A stretch of DNA of 10,565 nucleotides from Alphaproteobacteria bacterium (GTDB lineage: Bacteria; Pseudomonadota; Alphaproteobacteria; Sneathiellales; Sneathiellaceae). Both the position numbers and the translations under genes were made by a program. Each line of letters opens with the position of its first letter. The stretch's first letter is position 1. Of the stretch, positions 1 through 6,854 are shown piece by piece. The notes beneath the pieces were generated by a model. The model saw only the letters and a list, made by a program, of their open reading frames with translations, was not told the DNA's origin and ran no database searches. The DNA lies in NCBI GenBank assembly GCA_006226265.1, contig SBHH01000041.1, forward strand, positions 1-10,565, written 5' to 3'.

Positions 1-132
1 ACGATTTCGCTTTTCCGATGAATGTCTTTTCATCTGCGATGCGGTCTCATAGCGGCGGTATAATCGCCCTTCCGGCAATAAGAAAAACAGGCCGGCCAAC
101 GCCAAGACCAACAGGAAGGAAACGGACATTCC
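1..132 (+). promoter_or_regulatory. Leader region with possible promoter of the CMD-lacI-SDR genes
   Basis: This stretch lies upstream of the first plus-strand gene and contains no gene I can support. It carries a perfect TATAAT hexamer at 59-64, about 70 bp before the ATG at 133. No good TTGACA-like -35 sits 16-18 bp upstream of it, so the promoter is only possible. An 8-bp palindrome GGCCGGCC with a central CG lies at 90-97; LacI-family operators are usually palindromes centred on CG, but this one does not extend further. A purine-rich AGGAAGGAAA at about 113-122 is the likely ribosome binding site of the next gene, at slightly long spacing. Confidence 0.25.
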
Positions 133-738
133 ATGAAGGCCGAAGACATCAAGATCGTCGAAACCGACCGGCTCCCCCTTTGCGGGCCGCCTTATGACGA
201 GCAGACCCGAAAAGCCATTGAGAATTCCTCCTTCACGGGCCTTTCGCCAAATTATCTTCGCCTTGCGCTTGCCCATCACCCCCTCCTTGCCCGCCGCTTT
301 CAATCGCTGGCTCAGGCTGTCCTGTTTGAGGCGGGAGTCGATCTTCGCCCGAAGGAAATCGCCATCATGCGCACCGCCGCCCTCACCGGATCGGAATATG
401 TCTGGGGCATGCACGTCAGCATCTTTGGCGAACGCTGCAACCTTGATGAGGCCGCGATCCGCGATCTAACCCTCGCCAAAAGCTGGCAGGATCTTAAAGA
501 TGACCGCTGGAGCGCCGAAGACCGCCTCGCCATCCGCATGGTGGACGAGCTTCATTTCAATTCCACCATCAGCGACGAGACCTGGAAGGAAATGAGTGCG
601 ACCTGGTCCTACGCACATTTTATCGAATTGATTTTCGCATCCGGCGTCTATCATTTATCGTCATTCTTCATTAATAGTGCGGCCGTGCCCCTTGAAGACG
701 GACAGGCCCGCTTCCCGGAGGAATACGAGAAAAGGTAA
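133..738 (+). CDS. Carboxymuconolactone decarboxylase (CMD)-family protein
   Basis: This 201-aa protein resembles the all-helical CMD/AhpD-like superfamily. The core is visible at residues 60-100: a helix ending in RPKEIAIMRTA (72-82), then SEYVWGMH (87-94) with the family's conserved Glu88 and His94. The redox CxxC of AhpD is absent, because its place is taken by YVWGM. This puts the protein in the non-peroxidase branch that includes carboxymuconolactone decarboxylase-like and lyase-like members, but the reaction cannot be assigned. No signal peptide or membrane span is visible, so it should be cytoplasmic. The stop is 5 nt before the TTG start of the LacI-family gene, so the two are very probably co-transcribed. 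The repressor and the SDR next door suggest a role in breaking down a small organic substrate. Confidence 0.85.
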   Translation: MKAEDIKIVETDRLPLCGPPYDEQTRKAIENSSFTGLSPNYLRLALAHHPLLARRFQSLAQAVLFEAGVDLRPKEIAIMRTAALTGSEYVWGMHVSIFGERCNLDEAAIRDLTLAKSWQDLKDDRWSAEDRLAIRMVDELHFNSTISDETWKEMSATWSYAHFIELIFASGVYHLSSFFINSAAVPLEDGQARFPEEYEKR

Positions 739-743
739 GCAAG

Positions 744-1772
744 TTGACGCGCAAAGCCCGCCCCACGATCAAGGATGTTGCCGCCGCAGCCGGTGTTTCC
801 ATCGGCACCGCGTCCCGGGCGTTGAACCGGCGCGGCCGCGTCAGCGAGGCGACAGTGGACAAGGTCGCCGCCGTTGCAAGGAAACTGGGCTATGAGCCCG
901 ACCCGATCGCCCAGAGCATGCGCCTTAAATCGACCAAGGCCGTCGGGATGCTGGTCTCCGATATCTCGAACCCGTTGTTTGCAGGCGTCATTCGCGCGGC
1001 GGAAACCCGGCTGCAGCAGGCGGGTTACGCCCTTCTCGTCGCCAATACGGACAATGACAAGCGGCGCGAGAAATACCTGATCGATTTCTTCCGCCGCCGC
1101 CGGGTGGATGCGCTTATTACTGCGCCTTGCGGCCTTGAGGATCCGGAAATGACCGAGGCGCTCAACAACCCGGATTTCCCCATCATCGGCTATGACCGCG
1201 ATATCGGCGAGAGCCAGAGCGGCCTCTATGTCGATCACCGGGCTGCGGCGAAGGAAGCAACCCGGCATCTCCTCAACATGGGCCATCGGGACATCGCCCT
1301 CCTTTCCTCCAGCGAGAAGCTGCGCCCGGGGCGGGAGCGTATCGCGGGCTATAAGGAGGCTCTTCTTGAGCAGGGGATCGAACCGCAGGAGCCTTTGATC
1401 CGCGCGCAGAAATCCTCGATGGATTTTGTCGATAGCGAAGCCTTGTCTCTTATGTCGCGGCGTCCGGCGCCCACCGCCTTTCTCTGCCTCGGCACCCGGA
1501 TGCTGGCGGGCGTGCTGCAGGGCCTCCGTCAAAACGGCTGGCAAATCCCGGATCATGTGAGCGTGATGAGTGTCGGCGATTCCGATCTTGCAAGGCTCTA
1601 TTCCCCCTCCATCTCCGCAATTGCCTGGGATCTGAAGCTGGTCGGCGACATGCTTTGCGAACTGACCCTGAAACAGCTCGATCCGGAAACTGCCGGAAAG
1701 CCCGAACGGATCGTCATCCCGACCCGGATGATCCAGCGGGAATCCTGCGGCGCCCCCGGCCAAACAATCTAG
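744..1772 (+). CDS. LacI-family transcriptional repressor
   Basis: This 342-aa protein has the full LacI/GalR architecture. An N-terminal helix-turn-helix (residues 8-30, with TIKDVAAAAGVSIGTASRAL) is followed by the hinge (about 50-62) and a periplasmic-binding-protein-like effector domain (about 63-335). That domain shows the usual VGMLVSDISNPLFAGV stretch at about 67-82 and the ligand-fold segment MGHRDIALLSS near residue 178. The start is TTG at 744, chosen because it places the HTH at the standard distance from the N terminus and has GAGAAAAGG upstream; no ATG fits. It should bind a palindromic operator as a dimer and be released by a sugar or other small metabolite. It sits between the CMD-family and SDR genes and probably controls them and itself. 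The effector is unknown. Confidence 0.95.
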   Translation: MTRKARPTIKDVAAAAGVSIGTASRALNRRGRVSEATVDKVAAVARKLGYEPDPIAQSMRLKSTKAVGMLVSDISNPLFAGVIRAAETRLQQAGYALLVANTDNDKRREKYLIDFFRRRRVDALITAPCGLEDPEMTEALNNPDFPIIGYDRDIGESQSGLYVDHRAAAKEATRHLLNMGHRDIALLSSSEKLRPGRERIAGYKEALLEQGIEPQEPLIRAQKSSMDFVDSEALSLMSRRPAPTAFLCLGTRMLAGVLQGLRQNGWQIPDHVSVMSVGDSDLARLYSPSISAIAWDLKLVGDMLCELTLKQLDPETAGKPERIVIPTRMIQRESCGAPGQTI

Positions 1773-1806
1773 AACCTCTGAAGACGGCACAAGAAGGATA
1801 AAAACA

Positions 1807-2589
1807 ATGCCCGGCAGATTAATGGATAAAGTCGCCGTCGTGATCGGCGCAGGCTCGATCGGGACGGAGGCAAGCAATGGCTCCGCCGTCGCAAGGCTCT
1901 TTGCCGAAGAAGGCGCGAAAGTCCTCTGCGTCGATATTTCTAGCGCGGCTGCAGAAACAACTGTCCAGCAAATTGAGGAGGCAGGCGGCACCGCCAGCGC
2001 CTTTCAGGCGGATGTTAAAAACACGGACGAGATCAAGGATGCGATCGAGGCGGCCCTTAGCCGGTTCAAGCAGATCGACATACTTCATTACAATGTCGGG
2101 ATCGAGGCCTTTGGCGAGCTGATCGACGTCACGGACGAGTCCTGGGATCATGTATTCGAGATCAACCTTCGGGGGGCCATGGCCGCCGCCCGCGCCGTCA
2201 TGCCGCATATGATGGCGCGGAAAACGGGGTCCATCATCAATGTCTCCTCCATCGCGAGCCTGAAATGGAGCCCGATGCAGTTCCTTTCCTACAATGTTTC
2301 CAAGTCCGCGATGAACCGCATGACAAAGGTCGTCGCGCGCCAGTATGCGCCTTATAATGTCCGCTGCAACGTCATCCTGCCGGGCCTCATCAACACCCCG
2401 CATGCTGCTGCGCTGTACAAGACAGAGGAAGAACGGCTGGAAGGCATGAAGGCCCGCGATGCCCGCTGCCCGATGGGCCATCAGGGAACCCCCTGGGACA
2501 TCGCAAAGGCCGCACTTTTCCTAGCTTCCGACGATGCGTGTTACGTCACCGGCCTTGAAATGATCGTCGACGGCGGCCTCACGCTTTAG
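1807..2589 (+). CDS. Short-chain dehydrogenase/reductase (SDR) oxidoreductase
   Basis: This is a 260-aa classical SDR with a single Rossmann domain, predicted to oxidise or reduce an alcohol/ketone with NAD(P)(H) in the cytoplasm. The catalytic residues are Asn120, Ser148 (in NVSSIAS), Tyr162 and Lys166 (YNVSK). The acidic Asp43 after the second beta strand (VLCVDIS) favours NAD(H). The nucleotide-binding loop, GAGSIGTEASNG (14-25), is longer than the common TGxxxGIG. The usual NNAG is replaced by YNVG at 95-98. The C terminus, VTGLEMIVDGGLTL, is typical of the family. AAGAAGGA lies about 8 nt before the ATG. It follows the LacI gene by 34 bp and is probably in the same transcript. The substrate cannot be told from the sequence. 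Confidence 0.93.
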   Translation: MPGRLMDKVAVVIGAGSIGTEASNGSAVARLFAEEGAKVLCVDISSAAAETTVQQIEEAGGTASAFQADVKNTDEIKDAIEAALSRFKQIDILHYNVGIEAFGELIDVTDESWDHVFEINLRGAMAAARAVMPHMMARKTGSIINVSSIASLKWSPMQFLSYNVSKSAMNRMTKVVARQYAPYNVRCNVILPGLINTPHAAALYKTEEERLEGMKARDARCPMGHQGTPWDIAKAALFLASDDACYVTGLEMIVDGGLTL

Positions 2590-2616
2590 CCGGGACGGAT
2601 ACGGGAAGCCTGAAAT

Positions 2617-4017
2617 TTAATAGGCTCTCTTCCGCCATTCCGCCTTGTCCGCCCCGAGTGCGGGCGACGGCCAGGACCAGCCGGGCCTGCTTTCGGAAAA
2701 GCGGATGACCGGCCCGATATAGCGGACCTGTCCATATGTCGTCTCGCTCTCCATCTGCAGCGGCCGGACCTCTTGCTGAGAGAGACCCATTCCTTCTTGC
2801 GGGTAAACGACGCGGCCCTGGTCCTGCAGAAACATAGCGGACCGGCAGAGCGATACCTTCACATGATAGCTGCCGCCCTCGACCGCCCGCCGGGCGAGCG
2901 CCAACAAGGTGCCATATGCGCCAAGATAACCCGTGCCATAATCACAGAAATAGATCGGCAGTAGAGACGGTGGATTACCATTTTCATGACTGATCCCGGT
3001 GACGGTCTGGGCAATCTGTTCCCATCCACCGCGATTGCTGAAAGGTCCGCCCTCCCCATAGCAGTTGATGGAGGTGTAGATGAGTCCCGGACGCGCCGCG
3101 GCCAGTTCTTCCGGGCCAAATCCGCGCGCCTCAAGAACGCCGGGCCGATAACCTTGCGAAAAGACATCGGCCTCCCGCACCAGCTCTTTCAGGCGGGCGG
3201 CCTGTTCTGCTGTGTCGAGATCGAGAAGACAGCTTCTTTTGCCATGGGAAAGCTCAAGGAAAAACTTCTTGAACTGCGGTACCTGACGCGCGCTTACCAT
3301 CAGCACATCCGCGCCATGCTCGGCAAGGGTCCGGGCCGCAACAGGTCCGGCAAGAACGCGCGTGAGATCAAGAACACGGACACCTTCAAGCGCGGGGCCC
3401 TTTTCGGGGAAAGGTTCCGGCGCACTCTCGCCGATCTTTTCGATTTCGACAACGGCCTCTGCAGCAAGGAGCTTCCCGTGCGGGTGCCGCCGCCATTCCT
3501 CCTCTGTGCGGACAATACCACCGCAGGCATTGGCGTCGGCAATGGCCTGGTCAAGCTCTTCCGCATCCCATTTCGCCACTGCCTTCGCGATGCTTTCCTG
3601 CGTCTGTTCGCAATCAAGAATCTTCAGCACTTTCTCTTTCATGTGCTGCATGCCGAAATGCGGCATATACCAGCGCCCGTCCCGCGTCGGATAGGCGCGA
3701 ATGGTTTCATAGGCCTTCTTTGCAAGGGGGGAATCATCCCAGAGTCTGTAGACACCGTCCGGTTCGCGGCGCATCAGATGGGCAACGCTGTTAAGGGCCG
3801 CCGCCGCATGGCGGACATCAACCGAGATTTTTTGACGCCGCCCGGTCTTCAGCTCCCAGATATCGGATATCGCAACGCCGTTTGCGGCAAGTATGGCCGC
3901 CCCCGTTTCCGCGATTTTAAACCGGCTGGAATATACCGGGTCGCTTCCCGTGATATCGACAGAGGGGCTATCGTTTCGATTTCGGATTTTCAGCAGTTCC
4001 TGAAGGGCGGCGTTCAT
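2617..4017 (-). CDS. Family III CoA transferase (CaiB/BaiF)
   Basis: This 466-aa protein matches the CaiB/BaiF CoA-transferase fold, which moves CoA between carboxylic acids through a mixed-anhydride/enzyme-thioester intermediate. Residues 1-190 resemble the C-terminal part of the fold (for example IWELKTGRRQKISVDVRHAA, 53-72). The main CaiB segment begins at LEGVRVLDLTRVLAGP (210-225) and includes SQGYRPGVLEARGFG (287-301) and LIYTSINCYGEGGP (312-325). At the position of the catalytic Asp the sequence is RGGWEQIAQ, placing Glu333 where formyl-CoA transferase has Asp169. The ATG at 4017 has GGGA about 9 nt upstream. The gene converges on the SDR gene, with 27 bp between stop codons. A role in activating an acid for the neighbouring catabolic genes is plausible but unproven. 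Confidence 0.9.
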   Translation of the reverse strand: MNAALQELLKIRNRNDSPSVDITGSDPVYSSRFKIAETGAAILAANGVAISDIWELKTGRRQKISVDVRHAAAALNSVAHLMRREPDGVYRLWDDSPLAKKAYETIRAYPTRDGRWYMPHFGMQHMKEKVLKILDCEQTQESIAKAVAKWDAEELDQAIADANACGGIVRTEEEWRRHPHGKLLAAEAVVEIEKIGESAPEPFPEKGPALEGVRVLDLTRVLAGPVAARTLAEHGADVLMVSARQVPQFKKFFLELSHGKRSCLLDLDTAEQAARLKELVREADVFSQGYRPGVLEARGFGPEELAAARPGLIYTSINCYGEGGPFSNRGGWEQIAQTVTGISHENGNPPSLLPIYFCDYGTGYLGAYGTLLALARRAVEGGSYHVKVSLCRSAMFLQDQGRVVYPQEGMGLSQQEVRPLQMESETTYGQVRYIGPVIRFSESRPGWSWPSPALGADKAEWRKRAY

Positions 4018-4050
4018 TTCTGTTTCCCAGATCTTTTTGTTTTTTCTCTC

Positions 4051-4182
4051 TCATTGTCGCATCAATTCAATGAATTCGCTACCCTGTTCTGCTGGTGATG
4101 CGCGCCTCATTTCTTCTTCAGAAAATCGCGCATCTATGAAAGAAATGCGTTGCTGCCCAGGGCATTCATACTTGACTGCCAC
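4051..4182 (-). CDS. Doubtful small ORF, 43 codons
   Basis: A reading frame open from a GTG at 4182 to a TGA at 4051 would encode about 43 residues ending in EFIELMRQ. An internal ATG at 4110, preceded by GAAGAAG, would give 19 residues. The composition is charged and amphipathic, with no membrane span and no family I recognise. It ends 33 bp before the CoA transferase start, so it could be a leader peptide, a remnant of a lost gene or chance. The GTG start has its purine tract too close to serve as a good ribosome binding site, which argues against it. Confidence 0.15.
   Translation of the reverse strand: MAVKYECPGQQRISFIDARFSEEEMRRASPAEQGSEFIELMRQ
4064..4076. promoter_or_regulatory. 13-bp palindrome AATTCA-N-TGAATT, possible operator
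   Basis: This perfect inverted repeat has 6-bp arms around one base and lies 47-59 bp upstream of the CoA transferase start, where an operator would be expected. The single-base centre rules out a useful RNA hairpin, so binding of a dimeric regulator is the more natural reading. It does not have the central CG typical of LacI-family operators. The AT-rich sequence raises the odds that it is chance. Confidence 0.25.
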
Positions 4183-4228
4183 GGCCTTTTTTCATGTTTC
4201 AGATTGCACCCCGGCAAGAGGTGGCTTG

Positions 4229-5020
4229 TCATGTTTCAACCATTCCCCAGCGAAACGGGCCGAGTTCACCCGGATAGCCGCCTTGGCTGGACCGGATGCG
4301 GGTTCTGCCGAGAGTCAATTCTTCCATATGATGGGTATGACCCGAAATCCAGATATCGGGCGAGAGAGTGCCGCCCGCGATATCCGCTGCCCAATTGTTA
4401 TTGAAATAAGGCGTGAGGGGACTTTCCGAAAATTCCGGGGCACTCATGGGGATCGGCGGGAAATGGGTGATCACAACTGTTTTACCGTCGAACTCTACGG
4501 CAAGCCTGTCCGCTAGAAAAGCGCGGCTTTCCGCATTCCAACGGCGCATGTCTTCCGGCAGAATATAGCGTTCCTCCCCACCCGTTTCTGCAACCTTGAT
4601 CCGCCGGTAATCATAAATAACCTCGCGCGCAAGCTCCATCGCCTGAACCGAATTCTCGACCATCGCAAAATCCGACCAGAGGGTACATCCGAGGAAGCGC
4701 GTCCCACCCAGCACAAGCATCTCGTTTTCCAGGAAATGAACCTTTTCCGACATCTCGGCACATTTGCGGCAATCGTCAAGAAAACCGGTAATTTCCTGCC
4801 TGTACAGCTCGTGATTGCCGCATATAACCAGCACGGAAATGGATAAAACCTTCGAACATTCCTCGGCATATTCCATGATATGCGGACGGCCCGTCGCCTC
4901 GTTCCGTCCCTTGCAGATGTCCCCACCGAGCACCAGCACATCTGCCATCCGTACCGGTTCAAGATCCGGTTTAGGAATATCGAATTCCAGATGCAGATCG
5001 CTTCCATAAGCAATTTTCAT
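4229..5020 (-). CDS. Calcineurin-like metallophosphoesterase
   Basis: This 263-aa protein carries the complete dimetal phosphoesterase motif set in order: SDLH (7-10), GGDI (32-35), GNHE (68-71), THFPP (185-189) and GHTHH (227-231). These supply Asp8, His10, Asp34, Asn69, His186, His228 and His230 for two metal ions. There is no signal peptide or membrane span, so it should act in the cytoplasm on a phosphomonoester or phosphodiester that cannot be named. The frame stays open upstream into folE (to 5176), but the start is placed at the ATG at 5020 because the first motif must lie near the N terminus and GGAAGG precedes it. It follows folE by 49 bp and is probably the last gene of the sigma-factor operon. 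A role in nucleotide turnover beside GTP cyclohydrolase is conceivable but unsupported. Confidence 0.9.
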   Translation of the reverse strand: MKIAYGSDLHLEFDIPKPDLEPVRMADVLVLGGDICKGRNEATGRPHIMEYAEECSKVLSISVLVICGNHELYRQEITGFLDDCRKCAEMSEKVHFLENEMLVLGGTRFLGCTLWSDFAMVENSVQAMELAREVIYDYRRIKVAETGGEERYILPEDMRRWNAESRAFLADRLAVEFDGKTVVITHFPPIPMSAPEFSESPLTPYFNNNWAADIAGGTLSPDIWISGHTHHMEELTLGRTRIRSSQGGYPGELGPFRWGMVET

Positions 5021-5069
5021 AATCCCGGGCCCTTCCGCCTTCTCGGTTACATTCCCAATAATCGCATGA

Positions 5070-5702
5070 TCAGCGCACAGCGGCCAGATGCAAAAATCGT
5101 TGCCGCCAGAGCGTGTCGCTCCGAAACACACCGGTGAAACTGCTGGTAACGGTATCCGCACCATGCTTCCGGACACCGCGGGTTGACATACAGTGGTGAT
5201 CGGCCCGGATCATCACGGCGGCCCCCTTCGGATTCAGGAAAGCCTGAATCGCTACGGCAATCTCTGCCGTCATTTTTTCCTGTATCTGCAGGCGCCTCGC
5301 ATAGATATCCACCAGCCGCGCCAGCTTCGACAGACCGACGACACGCCGGTCCGGCAGATAAGCGACATGAGCCGTGCCAATAATCGGCGCCATATGATGT
5401 TCGCAATAGCTTTCAAAGCCAATTCCGCGCACCAGAACAATGTCATCATACCCCGCCACCTCGTCAAACGTGCGGGAAAGAATATCTGCGGGGTCAGCCC
5501 CGTAGCCTGAAAACCATTCACCAAAGGCGCGCGTGACTCTCGCCGGCGTATCTGCCAGTCCCTCCCGTGACGGATCGTCCCCGAGCCAGCGGATCAGGAT
5601 TCTGACCGCTTCCTCGGCTGCCTCCCGGCTGACAGGCTCCGCATTGGAGCCTGGAGATTTCCCCTGATGGGTTTTGCTGGCGCAGAACGTAGCGGATGAC
5701 AT
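5070..5702 (-). CDS. folE: GTP cyclohydrolase I, type IA (FolE)
   Basis: This 210-aa protein is a zinc-dependent GTP cyclohydrolase I, which converts GTP to 7,8-dihydroneopterin triphosphate and formate. That product is the first intermediate of tetrahydrofolate biosynthesis and also feeds queuosine precursor and pterin pathways. The Zn ligands are Cys100 and His103 in ESYCEHHM and Cys171 in [24 protein letters not shown] (123-137) and the C-terminal [11 protein letters not shown] are family hallmarks. The length is close to the 222 aa of the E. coli enzyme. The start is the ATG at 5702, preceded by CGGGAG at good spacing; the open frame runs on to 5867 but that part overlaps the cytochrome gene and has no family similarity. 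No other folate gene is adjacent; instead it follows an exported cytochrome c by 34 bp. Confidence 0.95.
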   Translation of the reverse strand: MSSATFCASKTHQGKSPGSNAEPVSREAAEEAVRILIRWLGDDPSREGLADTPARVTRAFGEWFSGYGADPADILSRTFDEVAGYDDIVLVRGIGFESYCEHHMAPIIGTAHVAYLPDRRVVGLSKLARLVDIYARRLQIQEKMTAEIAVAIQAFLNPKGAAVMIRADHHCMSTRGVRKHGADTVTSSFTGVFRSDTLWRQRFLHLAAVR

Positions 5703-5736
5703 GAGAACTCCCGGAATTACTGAACAGATGTTGAAA

Positions 5737-6207
5737 CTAATTTTTGCCCTGTCTTTCAGCCGTATCAGACAGAGATTTGAGATAAGCAATAACGGCCTTG
5801 CGTTCATCGGCCTTACCGAGCCGGAATCCCATTGAGGTTCCGCGGGCGACGGCCGCTGGATTTTCAAGCCACCGGTCGAGCGTTTCCGCCGTCCAGATCA
5901 GATTGAGCAACTGCAGCGCCTTACTGTATCTGAAGTCGGCAACACTACCAGCCTTGCGTCCGTAAACACCCCTGTGGCGCGGCCCGGTTCGGTTCCGGTC
6001 CAGTGAATGACAGCCGCCGCAGCGACGGACATAGAGCTTCTCCCCCCTTTCAAGAAGCGCTTGGGAGACAGTATCGGGGACAACACTGTCTCCCGTCGGC
6101 ATCCGCCGCGCATCCTGGGGGCTAGACTGCTGCGCGGGCCCGGCAAATGCGGTGCCGAAAAAGAACGCAGCAAGGATGCACAGCGCGATAGACAGCCGGA
6201 ACTTCAT
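5737..6207 (-). CDS. Exported class I c-type cytochrome (cyt c2/c550-like)
   Basis: This 156-aa monoheme cytochrome c is predicted to be periplasmic and to carry electrons. An N-terminal signal peptide (MKFRLS, then a hydrophobic stretch, ending AFA about residue 22) precedes a spacer. The heme site is CGGCH (Cys63, Cys66, His67). The cytochrome-c2-type core has [13 protein letters not shown] (75-87), a conserved FRYSKAL (92-98) and a likely axial Met126 in TSMGF. The ATG at 6207 is preferred because it gives a normal signal peptide; an in-frame GTG at 6222 would add five residues, and neither start has a strong ribosome binding site. It lies 25 bp after the ferritin-like gene, consistent with one transcript. 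Its redox partner could be the ferritin-like protein or a terminal oxidase; this is inference. Confidence 0.9.
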   Translation of the reverse strand: MKFRLSIALCILAAFFFGTAFAGPAQQSSPQDARRMPTGDSVVPDTVSQALLERGEKLYVRRCGGCHSLDRNRTGPRHRGVYGRKAGSVADFRYSKALQLLNLIWTAETLDRWLENPAAVARGTSMGFRLGKADERKAVIAYLKSLSDTAERQGKN

Positions 6208-6232
6208 GAGCTTTGTCCACACATCCGGCGGG

Positions 6233-6814
6233 TCATCCGAAAATCAAGGCCGCTTTCGGGATTGGCTCGCCCAGGGCATTGGCGAGAATAGCGGCATGAA
6301 ACGCTTCATCGCCTGCCATCTGCCCTGCGACCTGATGGAAATTGACACCAAGTGACGGAATGAGGCCAAGATAGGCATTGGCCGCCCCCTGCTCCAACCG
6401 GAGGGCGAGTCGCAGCACATCCTCCTGATTCCTAAGCGAGGCGACGTTCAGGCCGGCCGCATATTCCTCGAGCGGCTTTTCCGTTACAGGCGTGCCGCCA
6501 AGCGTTTCTACCGCCTTCACCAGAATATCGCGATGCCCCTTGTGATGTCCCTGAAAGGTTACGCCGATCTCGACAACCGCGGGCTGCAGCAGGCCGCTGG
6601 TCGCGGCAATTTGATAGGCGGCGATCCCTTCATACTCGAGAGCGATAGCCGCATTCAGGATATCCACATCCTGAGACGGGTCCGCCGCATGCGCGGAGGA
6701 AATTCCGGCAATGCCGCTTCCGGTGACCATGGCAAGTGCCGAGACAGAGAGCGTTCTGCCTGTAGCGCCCAGCAGAGCACGGCGGGAAGGCATAGGGATA
6801 GCGTTATCTGACAT
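6233..6814 (-). CDS. Tat-exported ferritin-like domain protein
   Basis: This 193-aa protein begins with a twin-arginine signal: PSRRALLGATG (9-19), then a hydrophobic region ending AHA at about 43. It should therefore be exported folded, as expected for a metalloprotein loaded in the cytoplasm. The mature part is a ferritin-like four-helix bundle (Ferritin_2-like). Candidate di-metal ligands are Glu60/Glu62 in LEYEGIAAY, His91/His94 in GHHKGH, Glu141 in LEQGAANAY, and Glu170 and His173 in GDEAFH. The exact activity, whether iron oxidation, peroxide scavenging or other, is unknown. The ATG at 6814 has AAGGA 8 nt upstream, better than a TTG in frame at 6832. It is 40 bp downstream of the ECF sigma gene and 25 bp upstream of the cytochrome gene. 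Confidence 0.88.
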   Translation of the reverse strand: MSDNAIPMPSRRALLGATGRTLSVSALAMVTGSGIAGISSAHAADPSQDVDILNAAIALEYEGIAAYQIAATSGLLQPAVVEIGVTFQGHHKGHRDILVKAVETLGGTPVTEKPLEEYAAGLNVASLRNQEDVLRLALRLEQGAANAYLGLIPSLGVNFHQVAGQMAGDEAFHAAILANALGEPIPKAALIFG

Positions 6815-6854
6815 AAGAGATATCCTTTCCAAGAGGTTTGTTATGAGGGGAGGA

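Larger units (their letters stand above)
4018..4228 (-). other. 211-bp gap upstream of the CoA transferase
   Basis: This is the longest gap in the window between well-supported genes and is visibly richer in A and T than its flanks. It separates the catabolic genes from the respiratory/stress genes, so the CoA transferase probably has its own promoter here, although I cannot pick out a convincing -35/-10 pair. It contains a 13-bp palindrome at 4064-4076, a short palindrome TGCCCAGGGCA at 4154-4164, and a doubtful small ORF at 4051-4182. No clear rho-independent terminator follows the metallophosphoesterase stop. Confidence 0.6.

Noticed and set aside
1..33. Start of a divergent gene on the minus strand (ATG at 33, 11 basic residues to the window edge)
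   Set aside because: No ribosome binding site and too few codons to judge.
651..1991. 446-codon open frame on the minus strand, antisense to the LacI and SDR genes
   Set aside because: No recognisable domain, low-complexity Arg/Ala/Gly-rich translation, and it lies opposite two clear genes; it is a high-GC shadow frame.
1819..2481. 220-codon minus-strand frame opposite the SDR gene
   Set aside because: The SDR has all its catalytic motifs; the opposite frame is rich in His, Asp and Arg without any motif.
2606..2626. Possible terminator hairpin AGCCT/AGGCT between the convergent SDR and CoA transferase genes
   Set aside because: Only a 5-bp stem with a 10-nt loop, no T tract on either strand, and it extends into the CoA transferase coding end.
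2986..4098. 370-codon open frame on the plus strand, antisense to the CoA transferase
   Set aside because: It mirrors a well-supported CoA transferase, has no family resemblance and no good ribosome binding site.
5021..5176. N-terminal extension of the metallophosphoesterase into folE
   Set aside because: The first metal motif (SDLH) belongs near the N terminus, the ATG at 5020 has a ribosome binding site, and the extension overlaps the conserved C terminus of FolE.
5703..5867. N-terminal extension of FolE
   Set aside because: It overlaps the cytochrome c gene, has no similarity to FolE, and the ATG at 5702 has a good GGGAG site.
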